A stretch of 64,000 nt of DNA, taken from positions 39,320-103,319 of the forward strand of contig CACBPT010000002.1 of NCBI GenBank assembly GCA_902541245.1. The letters are read 5' to 3'. Of this stretch, positions 17,306-26,466 are shown one piece after another. The notes below the pieces were generated by a model. It saw only the letters and a list, made by a program, of their open reading frames with translations. It had not been told where the DNA came from and made no database searches. The DNA comes from an uncultured SAR86 cluster bacterium. Its GTDB lineage: Bacteria > Pseudomonadota > Gammaproteobacteria > Magnimaribacterales > D2472. Made by a program: the position numbers and the translations under genes. Position 1 is the first letter of the stretch. Each line of letters starts with the position of its first letter.

Positions 17306-19133
17306 TAATTAAGCTCTTTAAAACTTCAATTGCAACTGGTCCAGCAACAGCTCCTCCGCTTTCACCATTCTCAATCACAACTGAGACAGCATATCTTGGG
17401 TTTGGCATTGGACCAAAGGCAATAATAATAGAGTGATCTCTCAATAATTCTGAGGTTCTTACTTCTTGATAAGCTTCCTTGCTGTCCAAACTAACTAGCT
17501 CTGCTGTTCCAGATTTTCCAGCTACTTGAAATTCCTTGAGATCACGAATACTTCTTGCAGTTCCAAAATCACTCTCAATAACGCCAAGCAGGGCTTGATG
17601 CATTTTGATCCAATCTGAATCATCAAATCTATCATCCTCCCAAATTTTTAAAGGTTTTGTTTTATTCTCAAGTCTTACAATAGAGGGCTCAATAAATCTT
17701 CCTTTTTTAGCAATAAGAGATGCGTAGTTCGCTAATTGCATAGGTGTTGCTAATAAATAGCCCTGTCCTATACCTAAATTAACTGTATCACCTTTAACCC
17801 AACCTGCATTCATGACGCTGTATTTCCATTCAGGAGTGGGAACTAATGCTTGATCCTCATCATAACAATCAAAGCATACTTTTTGCCCAAAACCGAGGCT
17901 AAATAAATGATTAGACAATTCCTCGATATCAGCTTGGTATGCTAATGAGTAGAAGTAAGTATTTGAACTTACCAAAAATGCTTTATGCATATTTACTTTT
18001 CCATGACCACCCCTACGCCAACCTCTAAAAACCCTACCTGTCTCTGGTAGCGTAAAAAATCCTGGATCTTTTATCTCAAAATCCCAATTAACAATATTAT
18101 TTGATAATCCATACATGCCAATTGCAGGTTTAATAGTTGATGCTGGCGGATATCTTCCTTGCAAAGCTCTATTAAAAAAAGGTTTGTCAGAATTATTAAC
18201 TAAAGTTTGAAAATCATCCTCATTCATTCCATTTGATAACTGATTTATTGAATAAGTTGGAGAGCTATATAAAACGTTAATACCTCCAGAATCTAAGTCT
18301 ATAGCAACGACTGCACCTCTTCTGTTGCCAAGGAATTTTGCAGCACTTTTTTGAGCTTCAATATCTAAATTTGTATACAAGTCAGAACCTTGTAAAGGCT
18401 TAGTAAGAGAGATTGATTGAACCAGTTTTCCTCTAGAATTTATTTCATATACTCTTTTACCATGACTTCCACTTAGATGATCTTCATATATCTCTTCCAA
18501 TCCTGTACGACCCTTTATAAGACCATGTGCGTAAACTAATTCAGCATCTCTCCAATTACTTCGAGGAATTTCAGGCATTGATTTAAATTCATCCTCAGTT
18601 CTTGAGGTATATCCTAAGACGTGTGAAAAAATATTAGGATATTCACTCATTCTTCTATAACGCTTAGCTATGAATGCATTTTGAAAATTAAAACCCCTTA
18701 CATTAAATCTAGCAATTTCTTCTTCAGAAAGATCTTTTTTTAAAACTAATTCTTTATTCACAAATGCTTTTTCTTGTTCAAGTTTTTTATACTGATATCT
18801 ATCTGATTCAGATAAAAAAATTACAGGTTGAATCTCATCTAGAAAAGAATCTATGTCAGCAATTTGATTAGGCCTTGTAATTAAATCAAAAGTTGGTTCA
18901 TTTTTAATAAGAGCTTTGCCATCTCTATCAAAAATCTCCCCCCTAAGAGCTTGGACAGGAACTATATAATTTTTATTTTTTAATGCTGCAAGCTGATAAT
19001 CGTTATATCCAGATATTTGTAAAACAAAAACTTGAACGAGAACTGCAGTTAGACTTAAAACCACAATTCCAAAAAGCAATATCGCCCTTGAAGAAAAATT
19101 ATTTTTTTCGATTTGTCTTTCTTCAAAAATCAT
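17298..19133 (-). CDS. mrdA: Penicillin-binding protein 2 (elongasome transpeptidase)
   Basis: Class B PBP cross-linking peptidoglycan in the Rod complex. 611 residues: a single N-terminal membrane anchor (about 15-40), a PBP dimer domain containing QALRGEIFDRDG, and the transpeptidase domain with S332-TIK (PPASTIKPAIG), the SxN motif in LVSSNTYFYSLA and the KSGTAELV motif. The cysteine-containing QKVCFDCYDEDQA stretch inside the transpeptidase domain resembles the zinc-site loop described for some PBP2 proteins (only partly visible here). Starts on the last base of rlmH, so coupled. Confidence 0.97.
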   Translation of the reverse strand: MIFEERQIEKNNFSSRAILLFGIVVLSLTAVLVQVFVLQISGYNDYQLAALKNKNYIVPVQALRGEIFDRDGKALIKNEPTFDLITRPNQIADIDSFLDEIQPVIFLSESDRYQYKKLEQEKAFVNKELVLKKDLSEEEIARFNVRGFNFQNAFIAKRYRRMSEYPNIFSHVLGYTSRTEDEFKSMPEIPRSNWRDAELVYAHGLIKGRTGLEEIYEDHLSGSHGKRVYEINSRGKLVQSISLTKPLQGSDLYTNLDIEAQKSAAKFLGNRRGAVVAIDLDSGGINVLYSSPTYSINQLSNGMNEDDFQTLVNNSDKPFFNRALQGRYPPASTIKPAIGMYGLSNNIVNWDFEIKDPGFFTLPETGRVFRGWRRGGHGKVNMHKAFLVSSNTYFYSLAYQADIEELSNHLFSLGFGQKVCFDCYDEDQALVPTPEWKYSVMNAGWVKGDTVNLGIGQGYLLATPMQLANYASLIAKKGRFIEPSIVRLENKTKPLKIWEDDRFDDSDWIKMHQALLGVIESDFGTARSIRDLKEFQVAGKSGTAELVSLDSKEAYQEVRTSELLRDHSIIIAFGPMPNPRYAVSVVIENGESGGAVAGPVAIEVLKSLIND

Positions 19134-19597
19134 TATTTATGGTATGGATGATTTCTGTGAATCGAACTTGCTCTGTAAATTTGTTCCATTAAAAATATTT
19201 TAAAAAGTCTGTGAGGAAAAGTTAACTCAGAGGCTGATAAAATTAATTGTGATGTTGCGAACAATTTTTTTGATACTCCATGAGCACCACCAATGATAAA
19301 GTTAATATTTATTCCATGATCAATTTTATCTTGTAAAAGGGTTGCGAATCCAAGGCTATTGATCTTTTGCCCTATTCTATCCCACAAAATTATATATGAA
19401 TCAGTATCGAGTAGTTTAACAATTTCTCCTCTCTCAGCCTCTAATATTGACTCTTTATCTAAATTTTTAGACGATAAGGGCTTAATCTCAACAAAAGAAA
19501 TTTTCAAGTTTGAGGGAATTCGTTTTGAATAAAATTGAAGAGCCTGCTTTTCCCAATCAGTTAGCTTATGACTGATACTTATTATTTTGCATTTCAT
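19133..19597 (-). CDS. rlmH: 23S rRNA (pseudouridine1915-N3)-methyltransferase
   Basis: SPOUT-fold methyltransferase acting on helix 69 of 23S rRNA in assembled ribosomes. The 154-residue length is standard. Signatures: N-terminal KCKIISISHKLTDWEKQALQFY, the LWDRIGQKINSLGFA segment, the SAM-binding knot NFIIGGAHGVS and C-terminal FPHRLFKIFLMEQIYRASSIHRNHPYHK. It follows rsfS with a one-base overlap, the usual gammaproteobacterial pairing. Confidence 0.98.
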   Translation of the reverse strand: MKCKIISISHKLTDWEKQALQFYSKRIPSNLKISFVEIKPLSSKNLDKESILEAERGEIVKLLDTDSYIILWDRIGQKINSLGFATLLQDKIDHGININFIIGGAHGVSKKLFATSQLILSASELTFPHRLFKIFLMEQIYRASSIHRNHPYHK

Positions 19598-19932
19598 TAT
19601 GCAGAAGCGAGAGTTTTTTCACCCCACAAACTTTCTAAATCATAAAATTCACGAGTGTCTTTTTGCATTATATTTACAACAACATCTCCACAATCAACCA
19701 ATATCCACTCACATTCATCTTGGCCTTCTATACCAACTAATTTTCGCTGATGAAGTTTAATAGATTCTATTAATTTATTAGCAATTGCTTTAGCATTTCT
19801 TGAAGATGATGCCGTGGAAATGATTAACCAATCAGCAAAAACTGATGTATCTCGAATATCTAAGATGAGAATGTTCTGAGCTTTTAAATCATTCAGAGCG
19901 TCAACACAAATTGTTTTTAAATCAGAGTCCAT
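19597..19932 (-). CDS. rsfS: Ribosomal silencing factor RsfS
   Basis: Binds ribosomal protein uL14 and blocks subunit joining during starvation. 111 residues, with KAQNILILDIRDTSVFADWLII, the conserved SSSRNAKAIAN and the EGQDECEWILVDCGDVVVNIM strand all recognisable. It is the first gene of the minus-strand cell-wall block; upstream (19933-20094) is the only gap able to hold this operon's promoter. Usually preceded by nadD, which is not in this window. Confidence 0.97.
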   Translation of the reverse strand: MDSDLKTICVDALNDLKAQNILILDIRDTSVFADWLIISTASSSRNAKAIANKLIESIKLHQRKLVGIEGQDECEWILVDCGDVVVNIMQKDTREFYDLESLWGEKTLASA

Positions 19933-20094
19933 AGATATTTATCACCTTGTAGTGTGTTGTAAGATTTTTTAAAATTAGTTTTAATTTTTTACGTCCTAGA
20001 TTAATTATCAGAATATCTAACTTAATTGAAGAAATCTATAAAATATTTCTAATTTATATACTCGTTCAATCAATCTTTTGATTAAGATACATAA

Positions 20095-20529
20095 ATGTAT
20101 TTAATTAATTCTTTTATCCAGTGGTTTGCTGATCATCCCGAGGTCCTTATTGGTATGGGGATATCCTCTATTTTTATTTTTTTGATCAGTATTTTGGGGA
20201 TTAGTTGGTTTGTTGCTCAAATACCTGAGGACTATTTTCTAAAATCAAAAAGACAACCCTCTAAATGGAAAGAACAAAAACCAATCCTTAGATTTGTAGT
20301 CGTGTTTGGAAAAAATCTAATTGGGCTCTCTCTAATTATTGGAGGTCTATTAATGCTAGTTTTACCTGGCCAAGGTTTGCTCACGATAGTCACTGGATTA
20401 TTATTGGTCAACTATCCAGGTAAATATAAGTTGGAACAAAAACTCTCTTCAATACCTTCTATATTTAGTGCATTAAATTGGATAAGAGTGAAGGCAAAAA
20501 AACCTCCTCTTCAAAGAAAAGCTTCTTAA
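20095..20529 (+). CDS. Small membrane protein, PGPGW/TIGR02611-like
   Basis: Unknown function. The 144-residue protein has three likely membrane segments (about 17-38, 72-90 and 92-112) and a basic C-terminal tail ending in KKPPLQRKAS. The stretch LVLPGQGLLTIVTGLLLVNYPGKYKLEQKL resembles the PGPGW-type transmembrane family, in which a Pro-Gly loop joins two helices. It is transcribed away from rsfS, alone, with the MDR reductase gene starting 60 bp later. Confidence 0.6.
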   Translation: MYLINSFIQWFADHPEVLIGMGISSIFIFLISILGISWFVAQIPEDYFLKSKRQPSKWKEQKPILRFVVVFGKNLIGLSLIIGGLLMLVLPGQGLLTIVTGLLLVNYPGKYKLEQKLSSIPSIFSALNWIRVKAKKPPLQRKAS

Positions 20530-20589
20530 TAATAAAATGAGATAAATTTATTCATAGACAAATAAAAAATTAAATTCAGGAGATCTGAG

Positions 20590-21597
20590 ATGGCAGTAAA
20601 AAATAGAAAATGGATTTTAAAAGATAGACCTTCGGGCTTGGTGAAAGATTCTGATTTTGAACTTGTTACTGAGGTGCTCCCAAAAATTAACAAAGGCGAA
20701 ATACTCCTTGAAAATCTATATCTTTCTTTTGATCCAACTCAAAGAGGTTGGTTGAATGATATGCCTGGGTATCTTCCGCCTGTTCAGATTGGCGAAGTTA
20801 TTCGATCTGGTGGAATAGGTAGAGTGATAGATTCTAATAACCCAGAGTACAAAATTGGTGACCTAACCTTTGGTTTAATAGGTTGGCAAACTCATTGTCT
20901 TATAAAACCTAATGTAGATGAAAGATTCAGGGTAGTTCCTGATTTATTGCCTATTCCTACAATGTTAAATGTTTTGGGTTCAACTGGTATAACCGCATAC
21001 TATGGATTAATTGAGCTTGGAAAACCAAAATCTGGAGAAACAGTTTTAGTATCTGGAGCGGCGGGTGCTACAGGCTCTGTTGTTGTTCAGATTGCAAAAT
21101 TAAAAGGATGTCATGTCATAGGGATTGCAGGAGGTAAAGAAAAATGTGATTGGCTGAAAGATATTGGTGTCGATGAAGTTATTGACTATAAAAATTCTGA
21201 TGTCCATAAAGAATTACCAAAAGTGGTTGAAAATGGAATTGACATATATTTTGATAACGTTGGCGGAAAAATATTGGAAACTGTTCTTGAATTAATCAAT
21301 ATAAATGCTCGTGTTCTGTTGTGCGGAGGAATTTCATCCGGATATGATGCAACCAGACCAGCTGATGGTCCAAACAACCTATTTTCATTGATTATAAAGA
21401 GGGCAAAAATGCAAGGATTTTTGGTTCTAGATTATTTACCCAAATCTGAAAAAGCCCTAGAAGAAATTGCAACCTGGGTTATGGAAGGAAAACTCAAGCA
21501 TAGAGAAGATATTCAAAAAGGAATTGAAAATTGTCCACAAACTTTAAATAGACTCTTTACTGGAGAGAATAAAGGGAAGCAGTTGCTTAAAATTTAA
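20590..21597 (+). CDS. NADP-dependent MDR-family alkenal/one reductase (CurA/YncB-like)
   Basis: Zinc-free medium-chain dehydrogenase/reductase, reducing the double bond of alpha,beta-unsaturated aldehydes or ketones. 335 residues. Evidence: N-terminal DPTQRGWLNDMPGYLPPVQIGEVIRSGG region typical of the prostaglandin-reductase/CurA branch, the nucleotide loop SGAAGATGSVVVQIAKLKG, DYKNSDVHKELPK and the FDNVGGKILE strand. No zinc-binding cysteine cluster is present. A ribosome-binding site (AGGAG) precedes the ATG. Role in detoxifying lipid-peroxidation products is inferred from family. Overlaps the convergent LON-domain gene by 4 bp. Confidence 0.88.
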   Translation: MAVKNRKWILKDRPSGLVKDSDFELVTEVLPKINKGEILLENLYLSFDPTQRGWLNDMPGYLPPVQIGEVIRSGGIGRVIDSNNPEYKIGDLTFGLIGWQTHCLIKPNVDERFRVVPDLLPIPTMLNVLGSTGITAYYGLIELGKPKSGETVLVSGAAGATGSVVVQIAKLKGCHVIGIAGGKEKCDWLKDIGVDEVIDYKNSDVHKELPKVVENGIDIYFDNVGGKILETVLELININARVLLCGGISSGYDATRPADGPNNLFSLIIKRAKMQGFLVLDYLPKSEKALEEIATWVMEGKLKHREDIQKGIENCPQTLNRLFTGENKGKQLLKI

Positions 21598-22193
21598 GAA
21601 GAGTTTTCTGAAATTTTGTTTACTATTTTGGCAAGCATATTCATCCTTTGAGACGCATCAAAAGCCTCAAGCAAAGACTGTTTTTGAATCGGAGTAATGG
21701 GAATTAGCCCAGCTAATTGATAACTAACAGATTCTGCTGACAGCAGATCAATTTCTAAAGGCAAAGATTTTACTTGAGGGTGCTCTTTAAGCTGACTAAG
21801 GACATTAATTAGCTCGGGAAATTGAGCTAAAACTGCTTGATCATCGACTTTAGGCTCAGTTATGGGAGAAATACAGGCATAATGAAGCCCTGATTCAAGT
21901 TGCTCCACTGATTTTATAGAAACTTTTTGACATCCTTTGACAGTAATTCCTAGCAATCCATTAGGCAATTGATTAAAGTCAATTATTTCAACAAAAGTTC
22001 CCTGCGACATAAGACTTTCACCAGATTGATTATTTGTACTCAAAGTGATGACAAAGCCAGTGTCAGTTTTCATACAATTTTTTACCATTGAAAGATATCT
22101 AGGCTCGAAGATTTGAAGTGTTTGTATTGTTCCTGGTAAAACAACTAATCCCAACGGGAAAACTGGAAGTTTATTTGCTTTTGATGAGTTCAA
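21594..22193 (-). CDS. LON substrate-binding-domain protein
   Basis: A free-standing N-terminal domain of Lon protease (199 residues) without AAA or protease parts. The start KLPVFPLGLVVLPGTIQTLQIFEPRYLSMV is the classic LON domain opening, followed by the beta-barrel and a helical bundle (LGLIPITPIQKQSLLEAFDASQRM-like C-terminus). Such proteins (YcaP/LON-peptidase-like) are common in proteobacteria and uncharacterised. It overlaps mpl by 23 bp and probably shares its transcript. Confidence 0.86.
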   Translation of the reverse strand: MNSSKANKLPVFPLGLVVLPGTIQTLQIFEPRYLSMVKNCMKTDTGFVITLSTNNQSGESLMSQGTFVEIIDFNQLPNGLLGITVKGCQKVSIKSVEQLESGLHYACISPITEPKVDDQAVLAQFPELINVLSQLKEHPQVKSLPLEIDLLSAESVSYQLAGLIPITPIQKQSLLEAFDASQRMNMLAKIVNKISENSS

Positions 22194-23472
22194 TTATTGG
22201 CTCCGATATTTTTTTACTATCTTTATTACTCATAATTAGAATAACATCAAAATTATCTATTTCCTCTTTTAAATCTTCCAATAATAGCTTAATTGAATCA
22301 TACTCAAATTCCTGATTTTTTTTACCTGATAAATTGAGCCAGTAAGATTTTTCCAGAGCAGAAGTGGTGTCATAAAGTTCTTGCCCATGATATCCCTGCG
22401 ACATAGTATTTGAAGCCAGCTCAATGATGCCAATTATTCTCTTAGAAGAAAAACAACTTACAGCAGCTTGAACTGTATGAAGTATTGCGGTGGGATGATG
22501 AGCAAAATCATCTATAACTTGTTTGTTATCATTTTGAAATACTGTTTCAAATCTTCTTTTCACTCCTTTTGATTTTGTTAGAGCTGAAAAAGAGTCTTTT
22601 GGATGAATGCCGTATAAGAAAGCAGCATACATAGCCATGACCGCATTGCTTAGGTTGTGATAACCATGCATTGGAAGATCAACAATATTATATTTTTCGG
22701 AATCATATTTGATTACGCCCTCCTCGATTGCAAGCTGTATATTTTCTTTATCGCCTATTTGATGCAAGTTTGACCAACAACCCATATCTATTAGTTTTAA
22801 AATATTTTTATCTTTGCCATGAAATAAAATGTGACCATTTTCTGGAACTGTTCTCACTGCATGATGAAATTGTTTCAGGATATCTGATAAGTCTTCAAAT
22901 ATGTCCGCATGATCAAATTCAATATTATTTATGATGAAAGTATGAGGATGATAGTGGATGAATTTTGAACGCTTATCAAAAAAGGCTGAATCATATTCAT
23001 CGGCTTCAACGACAAAAAAATTAGATGATCCAAGGCGTGCAGAATTTTTAAATGACTCGCTAACACCTCCAACCAAAAATCCAACATCAATGCCTCTAGC
23101 TTTAAAAATTTCACAAATTAAAAAAGATGTAGAGGTTTTGCCATGTGTTCCGGATACAGCAATTATTGTTTTATCTTGAATAATCTCCCCCAATATTTTT
23201 GGACCCGAAGTATACTCAAGCTTGTGATTGAGGATATGTTCGACAGACGGATTACCTCTGCTTAATGCATTACCAATTACATAAAGGTCGGCAGCAGGCA
23301 AATCAGATTCTTCATAACCCATCACCATATCTACACCTAAGGAATCAAGCTGATCTGACATCGGAGGATAAAATTGCTTATCACTTCCAGAAACTGAATG
23401 CCCTTTTTCAACAAGAATCTGAGCAAGGCCCCCCATGAAGGTGCCACAAATGCCTAAAATATGAATTTTCAT
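22171..23472 (-). CDS. mpl: Murein peptide ligase Mpl (UDP-MurNAc:tripeptide ligase)
   Basis: Recycles cell-wall tripeptide by attaching L-Ala-gamma-D-Glu-meso-DAP to UDP-MurNAc. I set the start at the ATG ending at 23472 (MKIHILGICGTFMGGLA), 433 residues; an upstream start would run across a palindrome in the promoter gap. Mur-ligase signatures: the N-terminal GICGTFMGG Rossmann loop, ATP loop VSGTHGKTSTS, EADEYDSAFFDKRSKF carbamate/metal region, and FAHHPTAI. The HGYHNLSNAVMA motif separates it from MurC. Presence of Mpl shows a peptidoglycan-recycling route. Confidence 0.95.
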   Translation of the reverse strand: MKIHILGICGTFMGGLAQILVEKGHSVSGSDKQFYPPMSDQLDSLGVDMVMGYEESDLPAADLYVIGNALSRGNPSVEHILNHKLEYTSGPKILGEIIQDKTIIAVSGTHGKTSTSFLICEIFKARGIDVGFLVGGVSESFKNSARLGSSNFFVVEADEYDSAFFDKRSKFIHYHPHTFIINNIEFDHADIFEDLSDILKQFHHAVRTVPENGHILFHGKDKNILKLIDMGCWSNLHQIGDKENIQLAIEEGVIKYDSEKYNIVDLPMHGYHNLSNAVMAMYAAFLYGIHPKDSFSALTKSKGVKRRFETVFQNDNKQVIDDFAHHPTAILHTVQAAVSCFSSKRIIGIIELASNTMSQGYHGQELYDTTSALEKSYWLNLSGKKNQEFEYDSIKLLLEDLKEEIDNFDVILIMSNKDSKKISEPIIELIKSK

Positions 23473-23487
23473 TTTTAAATATTTATC

Positions 23488-23503
23488 GGTAACATTTGTT
23501 ACC
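23488..23503. promoter_or_regulatory. Perfect 7-bp inverted repeat, candidate operator between mpl and PFK
   Basis: GGTAACATTTGTTACC: seven-base arms with a two-base spacer. It lies in the 60-bp divergent gap, 16 bp before mpl and 30 bp before the phosphofructokinase start. A TATATT at 23510-23515 could be the -10 of the plus-strand gene, which would put the palindrome over its -35 region. Regulator unknown. Confidence 0.5.
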
Positions 23504-23532
23504 ATAGACTATATTAATTATTTTATAAACTA

Positions 23533-24774
23533 ATGAAAAAAAATGCCTTTTACGCTCAATCAGGTGGTGTTACATCAGTTATTAATGCCTCTGCCAGTGC
23601 AGTAATTTTAGAAGCAAGAAAATCTCAGAAAATTGGAAAGGTTTTTGCCGCTAAAAATGGTATCCTTGGTGCTTTGAAAGAAGAGTTAATTGATACATCA
23701 AAAGAATCAAAAAAATTTATTGAAAGTCTTCAATTTCGACCTGGAGGAGTATTTGGTTCTTGCAGGTATAAATTAAAAGATATTGATGAAAATATAGAGG
23801 AATATGAAAGATTAATAGAAGTTTTCAAGGCTCACGATATCAGTTATTTTTTTTACAATGGAGGGAATGATTCTGCGGATACCGCCCTCAAAATTTCACA
23901 AATTAGCGATACACTTAACTATCCTCTTCAATGTATTGCAATACCAAAAACTGTTGATAATGATCTTGCGGTTACCGATTGTTGTCCAGGGTTTGGTTCG
24001 GTTGCTAAATACGTTGTTACTTCAACCATTGAAGCAGCATTAGACGTTGAATCAATGTGTGAGACTTCAACTAAAGTTTTTATTCTTGAAGTTATGGGTA
24101 GGCATGCGGGCTGGATCGCTGGATCAAGTTGCCTTGCTCAAAAAAGTTACCCTAACGCTCCACATATTATCCTTCTTCCTGAAGTTAATTTTAATCAACT
24201 AAAGTTTTTAGCAAAAGTAAAAGAAATGGTTAAAAAAAATGGCTTTTGTGTGATTGTTGCATCGGAAGGAGTTAAAGATTCTAAAGGAAAATTTCTAGCT
24301 GAGTCAGGCTCGGTAGATGCATTTGGTCACAGTCAACTTGGAGGTGTTGCACCTTATTTGGCAGGTTTAATTACTAAGAAGTTAAAGATTAAAAATCATT
24401 GGGCTGTAGCTGATTATCTTCAACGAAGTGCAACTCACCTATCATCTGAGTTGGATAGGTCACACGCATATGAAGTAGGCAAAAAAGCAGTTGAATACGC
24501 TGTAAAAGGATTAAATGGAGTTATGCCAATAATTAAAAGAAAAAGTTCATCTCCTTATAAATGGGAGATTGTTTCAGCACCTCTGTCCAAAATTGCAAAT
24601 GTTGAAAAAAAACTCCCTGCAAGATTTATTTCAGCTGATGGATTTGGTATGACAAATAAAGCACGACAATATTTTGAGCCTTTGATTGGAGGAAAATCTA
24701 AGGTAATAAATAATGTAAATTATCAAGCTGGAAAAATGGAAATGGTCCCAAAAAAATTAAATGCCTGGAGATAA
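23533..24774 (+). CDS. 6-phosphofructokinase, probably pyrophosphate-dependent
   Basis: Phosphorylates fructose-6-phosphate (or runs in reverse) in glycolysis/gluconeogenesis. 413 residues, longer than ATP-PfkA (about 320). The phosphate-donor site reads YNGGNDSADT (110-114 GGNDS) instead of the GGDGS of ATP enzymes, and the following PKTVDNDL has lysine K139. The Asp in place of the second Gly plus this Lys is the accepted signature of PPi-dependent enzymes. The CCPGFGSVAKYV and EVMGRHAGWIA substrate loops are intact. Reversible PPi-PFK makes both directions possible with one enzyme. Overlaps the DUF2244 gene by 18 bp at the 3' end. Confidence 0.88.
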   Translation: MKKNAFYAQSGGVTSVINASASAVILEARKSQKIGKVFAAKNGILGALKEELIDTSKESKKFIESLQFRPGGVFGSCRYKLKDIDENIEEYERLIEVFKAHDISYFFYNGGNDSADTALKISQISDTLNYPLQCIAIPKTVDNDLAVTDCCPGFGSVAKYVVTSTIEAALDVESMCETSTKVFILEVMGRHAGWIAGSSCLAQKSYPNAPHIILLPEVNFNQLKFLAKVKEMVKKNGFCVIVASEGVKDSKGKFLAESGSVDAFGHSQLGGVAPYLAGLITKKLKIKNHWAVADYLQRSATHLSSELDRSHAYEVGKKAVEYAVKGLNGVMPIIKRKSSSPYKWEIVSAPLSKIANVEKKLPARFISADGFGMTNKARQYFEPLIGGKSKVINNVNYQAGKMEMVPKKLNAWR

Positions 24775-25248
24775 AGCATTTAGATGATTTATGATCCTTT
24801 TTAATTCGTTTTTCAAAATTGTTTTATCTTCATCATTTAAAAAAGAGCCAAAATAAAAACGCCTGCCCTTTGATTGAAAACAAAATTCATCAGAATTGTA
24901 TTGGTTCTTTTCTACTTCAAGGACAACAAAACTTCTATATTCTTCCCAAGTTTTTTCTTTAATTAGCCTGCCCCTCTCTAATTTAATTTTTTCATTTGAA
25001 ATATAAACAACTTCTTTTTGTTGACTCCAACGAAAACTAATATAAAAACAAGTTAATACTATTATTACCTCTAATCCTGCAAAGGGAAGAATTAATCCAG
25101 CGCCCATTATGAAAAAAAATACTCCAATGGATAAACATATGAAGGCCAAACTGCCTAAAAAAATTACTCTATTCCACCCTCTCAATGAATAATTGGGAGA
25201 AATCTCAATTAAAAAATTATTTTCTGTGGTTTCTTGAATCTTAATCAT
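24757..25248 (-). CDS. DUF2244 family membrane protein
   Basis: Unknown function. The 163-residue protein has two membrane helices (about 25-47 and 52-72, with the motif LPFAGLEVIIVLTCFYISFRWS) followed by a cytoplasmic beta-rich domain containing KEVVYISNEKIKLERGR and RRFYFGSFLNDEDK. These match my memory of the DUF2244 family, often encoded near respiratory genes. Its start is only 6 bp from the candidate argD start, so the two divergent genes have overlapping or internal promoters. Confidence 0.75.
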   Translation of the reverse strand: MIKIQETTENNFLIEISPNYSLRGWNRVIFLGSLAFICLSIGVFFFIMGAGLILPFAGLEVIIVLTCFYISFRWSQQKEVVYISNEKIKLERGRLIKEKTWEEYRSFVVLEVEKNQYNSDEFCFQSKGRRFYFGSFLNDEDKTILKNELKRIINHLNALSPGI

Positions 25249-25254
25249 ATTACA

Positions 25255-26466
25255 ATGATGCCTATTATGGTCACTCGAACAGATTTTAACCGATATATGA
25301 TGCCGACATACAATCCGGCATCTTTTATACCATCAAAAGCTAAAGGCTCCTTGGTGTGGGATAAAAAAAATAAAAAATACATAGACTTTGCTTCTGGAAT
25401 TGCAGTTTCTAGCTTGGGGCATTGTCATCCAGAACTGAATAAAGCATTAGTCGATCAATCAAAAAAAATGTGGCATCTTTCCAATGTTTTAATGAATGAG
25501 CCAGCAATAAGATTGGCTAAAATTTTTTGCAAACATACCTTTGCAGAAAAAGTCTTTTTTGCTAATTCTGGTGCAGAGGCAGTTGAAGGCGCAATTAAAA
25601 CTGCTAGAAAATTTGCATATGAAAATATAAGTAAAAAGAAAAATGGAATAGTATCCTTCTCCGATGCTTTTCATGGTCGAACCATGATGGCAATTGCCCT
25701 GAATGGATCTGAGAGATTTGTTAAAGGCTTTGGACCAATGCCAGGTGGAATCAAAAATCATCCTTTTAATGAAACGAAGAATTTAGAAAAGGCAATTACA
25801 AAAAACACTGCGGCAGTAATCATAGAACTAGTTCAAGGTGAAGCTGGAATCATTAAAGCAAAAAAAGACTTCATTCAAAAGATTAAAAAGCTATGCAAAG
25901 AAAATAAAGTTCTAATAATCGTGGATGAAGTTCAATCAGGGGCTGGAAGAACAGGAACCTTGTTTGCTTATGAACAATTTGGCGTTAAGCCAGATATCAT
26001 GTGCTGCGCCAAAGGTATTGGTGGAGGAATTCCAATTGCAGCTGTCTTAACTACAACTAAAATAGCCAAAAGCATGGAAATAGGATCCCATGGAACTACA
26101 TTTGGGGGTAATCCACTAGCATGTGCAGTAGCTGAAAAAGTAATGACTCTGCTTACAAAAAAAATGTTACTAAATGGTGTTAAGAAAAAAGAAAAAATCT
26201 TTTTAAGAGAATTACAGAGTATCAACAAAGATCATAAGTGTTTTAGTGCCATTAGAAGTTCTGGGCTTTGGATAGGTTGTAAATTAAACGTTACAGAAAA
26301 TTTTAATTTAGATACTGTAATGAGAGCCTGTTATGAAAACGGCCTAATGATACTTAAAGCAAATGATAATACTATTAGAATAGCGCCAAGCCTTATTATT
26401 GCTGATAGTTTAATCTTAAAAGGATTGAAAATTTTGAGAACTGTTATTCAGGAGCAGCATCCTTAG
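25255..26466 (+). CDS. argD: Acetylornithine aminotransferase
   Basis: PLP enzyme of arginine synthesis (also able to act on succinyl-diaminopimelate). About 403 residues. ArgD signature [47 protein letters not shown], the aspartate loop [20 protein letters not shown] and the Schiff-base lysine in [15 protein letters not shown] are all present. The start is uncertain: ATGs at 25255, 25258 and 25267 all precede [16 protein letters not shown], which aligns with the N-terminus of known ArgD proteins; a TTG at 25234 would overlap the divergent gene. Overlaps parC by 23 bp at the 3' end. Confidence 0.94.
   Translation: MMPIMVTRTDFNRYMMPTYNPASFIPSKAKGSLVWDKKNKKYIDFASGIAVSSLGHCHPELNKALVDQSKKMWHLSNVLMNEPAIRLAKIFCKHTFAEKVFFANSGAEAVEGAIKTARKFAYENISKKKNGIVSFSDAFHGRTMMAIALNGSERFVKGFGPMPGGIKNHPFNETKNLEKAITKNTAAVIIELVQGEAGIIKAKKDFIQKIKKLCKENKVLIIVDEVQSGAGRTGTLFAYEQFGVKPDIMCCAKGIGGGIPIAAVLTTTKIAKSMEIGSHGTTFGGNPLACAVAEKVMTLLTKKMLLNGVKKKEKIFLRELQSINKDHKCFSAIRSSGLWIGCKLNVTENFNLDTVMRACYENGLMILKANDNTIRIAPSLIIADSLILKGLKILRTVIQEQHP

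Noticed and set aside
23473-23505. Longer mpl start
   Set aside because: It would translate through a perfect palindrome and add residues before the usual MKIHILG start.
25234-25254. TTG start for argD
   Set aside because: It would overlap the start of the divergent DUF2244 gene; ATGs at 25255-25267 fit the family N-terminus.
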